From positions 1,834,001 to 1,898,000 of the forward strand of contig NZ_CP023865.1 in NCBI RefSeq assembly GCF_003711105.1: a stretch of 64,000 bases of DNA. The letters are read 5' to 3'. The notes below the pieces were generated by a model. That model was not told the origin of the DNA, did no database searches, and saw only the letters and a program-made list of their open reading frames with translations. Below are positions 60,588 to 64,000 of the stretch, piece after piece (the stretch's first letter is position 1; each line of letters opens with the position of its first letter). Position numbers and translations under genes: made by a program. This stretch comes from Actinoplanes teichomyceticus ATCC 31121 (GTDB lineage Bacteria; Actinomycetota; Actinomycetes; Mycobacteriales; Micromonosporaceae).

Positions 60588-61784
60588 ATGCGGACTCTCG
60601 ACGACCTGCTCGGCGAGGGTGTCTCGGGTCGGCGCGTCTTCGTGCGCGCCGACCTGAACGTCCCGTTCGACAAGAACAACCCGGGCGTGATCAGTGACGA
60701 CGGCCGCGCCCGCGCGGTGCTGCCGACGCTGATCGCGCTGCGGGACGCGGGCGCCAAGGTGATCGTGGCGTCCCACCTGGGCCGCCCGAAGGGCGCGCCG
60801 GACCCCAAGTACACGCTGCGCCCGGTCGCCACGCGGCTGGCCGAGCTGCTCGGCTCGTCGGTGGTCTTCGCTGACGACACCGTCGGCCCGGAGGCCCGGC
60901 AGGCGGTCGCCTCGCTGCAGGACGGCCAGGTGCTGCTGCTGGAGAACCTGCGCTTCAACGAGGGCGAGACGTCGAAGGACGAGGCCGTGCGCGGCGCGTT
61001 CGCCGACGAGCTGGCCCGGTTCGCCGACTTCTACGTCGACGACGCCTTCGGCGCCGTGCACCGCAAGCACGCTTCGGTGTACGACGTGCCGGCCCGCCTG
61101 CCGCACTACGCCGGTGGCCTCGTCCTCAAGGAGGTCGAGGTCCTCAAGAAGGTGTCGGAGGCGCCGGAGCAGCCCTACGTGGTCGTGCTCGGCGGTTCCA
61201 AGGTGTCGGACAAGCTCGCCGTGATCCAGGCGCTGCTGCCGAAGGTGGACAAGCTGCTCGTCGGTGGCGGCATGTGCTTCACCTTCCTCAAGGCGCAGGG
61301 CCACGAGGTGGGCAAGTCGCTCCTCGAAGCCGAGATGATCGACACCTGCAAGGGCCTGCTGGAGCAGGCGGCCGGCCGGATCGTCCTGCCGGTCGACGTG
61401 GTCGCCGCGACCGAGTTCTCGGCCGACGCGGACCACGTCACCGTGGACGCGTCCGAGATCCCGGCCGACCGGCTCGGCCTGGACATCGGCCCGAAGTCGG
61501 TGGAGCTCTTCGCCTCGGCGATCGCCGGTGCGAAGACCGTCTTCTGGAACGGTCCGATGGGCGTCTTCGAGCTCGCCCCGTTCGCCGCGGGCACCCGGGG
61601 CGTCGCCGAGGCGATCACCAAGATCGACGGCTTCTCGGTCGTCGGCGGCGGCGACTCGGCCGCCGCGGTCCGTACGCTCGGCCTGGACGAGTCCGCGTTC
61701 GGCCACATCTCCACCGGCGGGGGCGCGTCCCTGGAGTACCTCGAGGGCAAGACGCTGCCGGGCGTCGCCGCGTTGGAGAAGTGA
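60588..61784 (+). CDS. pgk: Phosphoglycerate kinase
   Basis: Transfers phosphate from 1,3-bisphosphoglycerate to ADP. The protein is 398 aa with two Rossmann-like lobes. The N-lobe shows [12 protein letters not shown] and [20 protein letters not shown], the middle has [11 protein letters not shown], and the nucleotide lobe has [15 protein letters not shown] and [10 protein letters not shown] with [13 protein letters not shown]. The ATG is six bases after gap, without a strong ribosome binding site, so coupling to gap is likely. Confidence 0.97.
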   Translation: MRTLDDLLGEGVSGRRVFVRADLNVPFDKNNPGVISDDGRARAVLPTLIALRDAGAKVIVASHLGRPKGAPDPKYTLRPVATRLAELLGSSVVFADDTVGPEARQAVASLQDGQVLLLENLRFNEGETSKDEAVRGAFADELARFADFYVDDAFGAVHRKHASVYDVPARLPHYAGGLVLKEVEVLKKVSEAPEQPYVVVLGGSKVSDKLAVIQALLPKVDKLLVGGGMCFTFLKAQGHEVGKSLLEAEMIDTCKGLLEQAAGRIVLPVDVVAATEFSADADHVTVDASEIPADRLGLDIGPKSVELFASAIAGAKTVFWNGPMGVFELAPFAAGTRGVAEAITKIDGFSVVGGGDSAAAVRTLGLDESAFGHISTGGGASLEYLEGKTLPGVAALEK

Positions 61785-62575
61785 TGGGTGACGTGACCCG
61801 CAAGCCGATCATCGCCGGCAACTGGAAGATGAACCTCAACCACTTCGAGGCGAATCTGCTGGTCCAGAAGCTGGCGGCGAGCCTGACCGGCGAGCAGCTG
61901 GAGGCGGTGGAGGCGGTCGTGCTGCCGCCGTTCACCGACCTGCGCACCGTGCAGACCGCGATCGAGGGCGACAAGCTGGCGATCGTGTACGGCGCCCAGG
62001 ACATCTCGGCGCACGCGTCCGGCGCGTACACCGGGGAGATCTCCGGCGCGATGCTGGCGAAGCTCGGCTGCACGTACGTGGTGATCGGGCACTCCGAGCG
62101 CCGCGAGTACCACAACGAGTCCGACGAGCTGATCAACGCGAAGATCAAGGCGGCTTTCACGGCCGGCCTGACCCCGATCTTCTGCGTCGGTGAGGGCCTG
62201 GACATCCGGGAGGCCGGTAACCAGGTCACGCACGTGCTGGCCCAGGTCGACGCGGGCCTCGACGGGCTCAAGGAAGACCAGATCAAGCAGATCGTGATCG
62301 CGTACGAGCCGGTCTGGGCGATCGGCACCGGCAAGACCGCGACGCCGGACGACGCGCAGGAGGTCTGCGGCGCCATCCGGGCCCGTCTGGTGGAGAAGTA
62401 CGGCAGCGACGTCGCCGAGGCGGTGCGCATCCAGTACGGTGGATCGGTCAAGGCGGCGAACATCGCCTCGATCATGGCCCAGCCGGACGTGGACGGCGCC
62501 CTGGTCGGCGGCGCGAGCCTGGACGCCGAGGAGTTCGCCTCCATCGTGCGCTTCCCGGAGCACGTCGCTCGCTGA
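61784..62575 (+). CDS. tpiA: Triosephosphate isomerase
   Basis: Interconverts dihydroxyacetone phosphate and glyceraldehyde 3-phosphate. The protein is 263 aa. The catalytic lysine is K15 in IIAGNWKMN, the histidine lies in VIGHSERR, and the glutamate in [14 protein letters not shown]. The phosphate loop is IQYGGSV. Its ATG shares one base with the pgk stop (TGATG). A hairpin follows the stop, ending the glycolytic operon. Confidence 0.97.
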   Translation: MGDVTRKPIIAGNWKMNLNHFEANLLVQKLAASLTGEQLEAVEAVVLPPFTDLRTVQTAIEGDKLAIVYGAQDISAHASGAYTGEISGAMLAKLGCTYVVIGHSERREYHNESDELINAKIKAAFTAGLTPIFCVGEGLDIREAGNQVTHVLAQVDAGLDGLKEDQIKQIVIAYEPVWAIGTGKTATPDDAQEVCGAIRARLVEKYGSDVAEAVRIQYGGSVKAANIASIMAQPDVDGALVGGASLDAEEFASIVRFPEHVAR

Positions 62576-62588
62576 GCGTGAAAGGCGT

Positions 62589-62617
62589 GTGCCCGGCCGT
62601 ATGAAACGGCCGGGCAC
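62589..62617 (+). terminator. Terminator hairpin of gap-pgk-tpiA
   Basis: GTGCCCGGCCGT (62589-62600) pairs perfectly with ACGGCCGGGCAC (62606-62617), loop ATGAA. There is no T-run. Confidence 0.65.
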
Positions 62618-62667
62618 CCGCTATTGTGGGACCGCTGCTGTGCCCTTCGAGAGGAATGAACCCGACC

Positions 62668-62922
62668 ATGCCGATCGCGTTCGCGTACACGTTGATCGTG
62701 TTGCTGATCATCACCAGCATTCTGCTGACCCTGCTGATCCTGCTGCACCGGGGCAAGGGCGGCGGCATGTCGAGCATGTTCGGCGGCGGCGTGACCTCCA
62801 GCCTGGCCGGTTCCTCGGTGGCGGAGAAGAACCTCGACCGCTACACGGTTCTGGTCGGCGTGCTGTGGCTCGCCTGCGTCATCGGGCTCGGCTTCTGGCT
62901 CAAGCAGGCGATCCCTTCCTGA
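62668..62922 (+). CDS. secG: Protein translocase subunit SecG
   Basis: Small accessory subunit of the SecYEG channel, 84 aa, with two membrane helices: AYTLIVLLIITSILLTLLIL at the N-terminus and TVLVGVLWLACVIGLGFWL at the C-terminus. Between them is the family loop HRGKGGGMSSMFGGG. I chose the ATG at 62668; another ATG four codons upstream directly abuts the GAGAGGA site and is less likely. A TATTGT at 62622-62627 could be its -10 element. It follows the glycolytic operon, as in many actinobacteria. Confidence 0.92.
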   Translation: MPIAFAYTLIVLLIITSILLTLLILLHRGKGGGMSSMFGGGVTSSLAGSSVAEKNLDRYTVLVGVLWLACVIGLGFWLKQAIPS

Positions 62923-62938
62923 CGCGCGGTAACCGTCG

Positions 62939-62944
62939 TACAAT
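62939..62944 (+). promoter_or_regulatory. Strong -10 element upstream of the RbpA-family gene
   Basis: TACAAT, close to consensus. A start about 7 bases downstream would place the secG terminator hairpin in the new transcript's leader. The -35 region is poor. Confidence 0.4.
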
Positions 62945-62946
62945 CT

Positions 62947-62985
62947 GCCGCGCGGCCGGTTTCTCCGGTCGCGCGGCTTTTTGTC
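62947..62985 (+). terminator. Rho-independent terminator of secG
   Basis: GCCGCGCGGCCGG (62947-62959) pairs with CCGGTCGCGCGGC (62965-62977), with one G-T wobble, loop TTTCT, followed by TTTTTGT. Confidence 0.88.
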
Positions 62986-63017
62986 GTCATCGTCCTTATT
63001 GATCGGGAGTGACGTAC

Positions 63018-63362
63018 GTGTCCAGTGGCAGCGCCATCCGCGGCAGCCGCGTCGGGTCCAGCCCGATGCGCCCCGACGAGCGCAGCGAGCCCGCGCCGCG
63101 CCGGCAGGTGAGCTACTTCTGCTCCTCCGGCCACGACAGCCGGATCTGGTTCGCCGCGGACGTGCCGGCGCCGGAAACCTGGGACTGCCCGCGATGCGGC
63201 CAGCCGGCCGGGCTGGACCGGGAACGGCCACCCGGGCGGCTGCGCACCGAGCCGTACAAGTCGCATCTGGCGTACGTCAAGGAGCGTCGCTCGGCGGAGG
63301 ACGGCGCGGCCATCCTCGCCGAGGCCCTGGCCAAGGTGCGTCAGCGCCGCGGCCGCGACTGA
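63018..63362 (+). CDS. RbpA-family RNA polymerase-binding protein
   Basis: A 114-aa actinobacterial transcription factor that binds the sigma subunit and stabilises the open complex. The N-terminus SGSAIRGSRVGSS is the basal-linker-like start, the core has a zinc site with C-SSGH and DCPRCG, and the C-terminal sigma-interacting helix is HLAYVKERRSAEDGAAILAEAL. The classical RbpA helix begins THWDML, while here it reads TEPYKSHLAYV, so this is probably the paralogue of RbpA rather than the main copy. The GTG at 63018 is supported by GGGAG eight bases upstream. It ends 22 bases inside the convergent GNAT gene. Confidence 0.8.
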   Translation: MSSGSAIRGSRVGSSPMRPDERSEPAPRRQVSYFCSSGHDSRIWFAADVPAPETWDCPRCGQPAGLDRERPPGRLRTEPYKSHLAYVKERRSAEDGAAILAEALAKVRQRRGRD

Positions 63363-63973
63363 TCCTCGCCGGCAAGCGGCCCGGTGTCGCGGGCCAGATA
63401 GATCGCGCCGGGTTCCGCGATCGGCAGATCCCGGAACCCCATGCGCCGGTAGAAGGCGCGCGCCCCGTGGTTGTCCGGCGCCATGCCCAGGTGCACCCCG
63501 GACACGCCGGCGGCGCGCAGCCCGGCCAGGAACGCGGCCATCAACGCGCGCCCCTGCCCCCGGCCCTGCCACTCGGGCAGCAGGTCGATGTGCAGGTGGG
63601 CCGGGTAGTCGTCGAGCACGGGCAGCAACATCCGCTCCGGGCTCCGGTGCAGCTCAAGCATGAGCTCGTCACGCGGATCGCCGTCGCGCAGCCGGTCCGC
63701 GGTGGCCGGTAGCCACTCGTTGCGGTAGCGCTCGACGAACGTGGCGGTGTCCGCGGTGCCGATGATGTAACCGACCGGGCGGCCGCTGCCGTCGTCCAGC
63801 ACGTGCGCGTGCTCCGGTTCCAGGACCACGTAGGGCGCCGCCCAGATGTCCCCGAGCAGACGGTCCGAGCTGTACTTCCCGCGCGCGTCGCGGCCCGCGT
63901 CGCCGGTGCGGGCACAGATGTCGTAGACGGCGTCGAGGTCGCTCGATCGGTAGGCGCGAATCGCAACAGGCAC
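63341..63973 (-). CDS. GNAT family N-acetyltransferase
   Basis: A 210-aa acetyltransferase. It starts MPVAIRAYRSSDLDAVYDICARTGDAG. Acetyl-CoA motif A is HIDLLPEWQGRGQGRALM, and motif B is NHGARAFYRRMGFRDL. A long insertion between (FVERYRNEWLPATADRLRDG) resembles the GNAT domains related to the C-terminus of bacterial O-GlcNAcase-like proteins; the substrate is unknown. The GTG start follows a -10-like TAGACT by seven bases on this strand. The 3' end overlaps the RbpA-family gene by 22 bases. Confidence 0.85.
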   Translation of the reverse strand: MPVAIRAYRSSDLDAVYDICARTGDAGRDARGKYSSDRLLGDIWAAPYVVLEPEHAHVLDDGSGRPVGYIIGTADTATFVERYRNEWLPATADRLRDGDPRDELMLELHRSPERMLLPVLDDYPAHLHIDLLPEWQGRGQGRALMAAFLAGLRAAGVSGVHLGMAPDNHGARAFYRRMGFRDLPIAEPGAIYLARDTGPLAGEDQSRPRR

Positions 63974-63980
63974 CTGCCGG

Positions 63981-63986
63981 AGTCTA
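63981..63986 (-). promoter_or_regulatory. -10 element for a leaderless GNAT transcript
   Basis: On the minus strand TAGACT is followed by seven bases and the GTG start. No ribosome binding site lies between. Confidence 0.4.
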
Positions 63987-64000
63987 CGGATGGCAGCATG

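Overview
The window is very G+C-rich DNA with frequent GTG and TTG starts, strong third-position G/C bias and many overlapping ATGA/GTGA gene junctions. It carries actinobacterial hallmark genes: whiA, an RbpA-family protein, an ANTAR regulator (pdtaR type), a mycothiol-dependent enzyme family member and rapZ-yvcK-whiA. The gene content and order suggest a filamentous actinobacterium, most likely of the Micromonosporaceae (Actinoplanes-like). That placement is inference from gene order and protein flavour, not from a search. The region is chromosomal housekeeping DNA: I see no insertion sequence, prophage, integrase or CRISPR array.

Layout. 1-3.4 kb: end of trpC, trpB, trpA and lgt (tryptophan synthesis and lipoprotein maturation), then an FAD monooxygenase. 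5.3-12.4 kb: a GNAT gene diverging from gltBD (glutamate synthase). 12.7-16 kb: pyk, a TesB-type acyl-CoA thioesterase and a convergent membrane protein. 16.3-17.1 kb: a tRNA with a CAA anticodon diverging from an ANTAR response regulator. 17.3-24.9 kb: eight genes for two amino-acid ABC importers, one branched-chain (Liv) type and one polar amino-acid (Gln/Glu/His) type. 25-28.6 kb: polA and an ArsR-type repressor. 28.6-30.3 kb: a DUF2945/DUF3140 pair and a methyltransferase on the minus strand. 30.6-36.4 kb: rpsA, coaE (fused to a GrpB-like domain) and uvrB. 36.4-40.3 kb: a small monooxygenase-fold protein and TerC, the latter behind a yybP-ykoY manganese riboswitch, set in repeat-rich spacers. 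40.3-45 kb: typA (bipA), a divergent second ribosomal protein L11, a ClpP-like protein without its catalytic triad, and an ECF sigma factor with a membrane partner. 45-49.7 kb: an MBL-fold hydrolase, an MDMPI-family protein, rsgA and a GT-C-like membrane protein. 49.9-56 kb: uvrA, a Rieske lipoprotein and uvrC. 56-63.4 kb: rapZ, yvcK, whiA, gap, pgk, tpiA, secG and an RbpA-family gene, closing with a GNAT gene.

How it works together. Three nucleotide-excision genes (uvrA, uvrB, uvrC) and polA lie within 31 kb. gap-pgk-tpiA feed pyk-level carbon flow, and gltBD with two amino-acid importers handles nitrogen. Many genes appear to be transcribed from a -10 element only 6-8 bases upstream of the start codon, i.e. 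as leaderless mRNAs.

The most unusual features are the L11 paralogue that has lost the N-terminal prolines known from thiopeptide binding, the adjacent dead ClpP homologue, the short-armed CAA tRNA beside an ANTAR gene with two hairpins in its leader, a perfect 26-bp palindrome behind uvrB, and a cluster of unrelated minisatellite arrays confined to about 27.8-40.2 kb.
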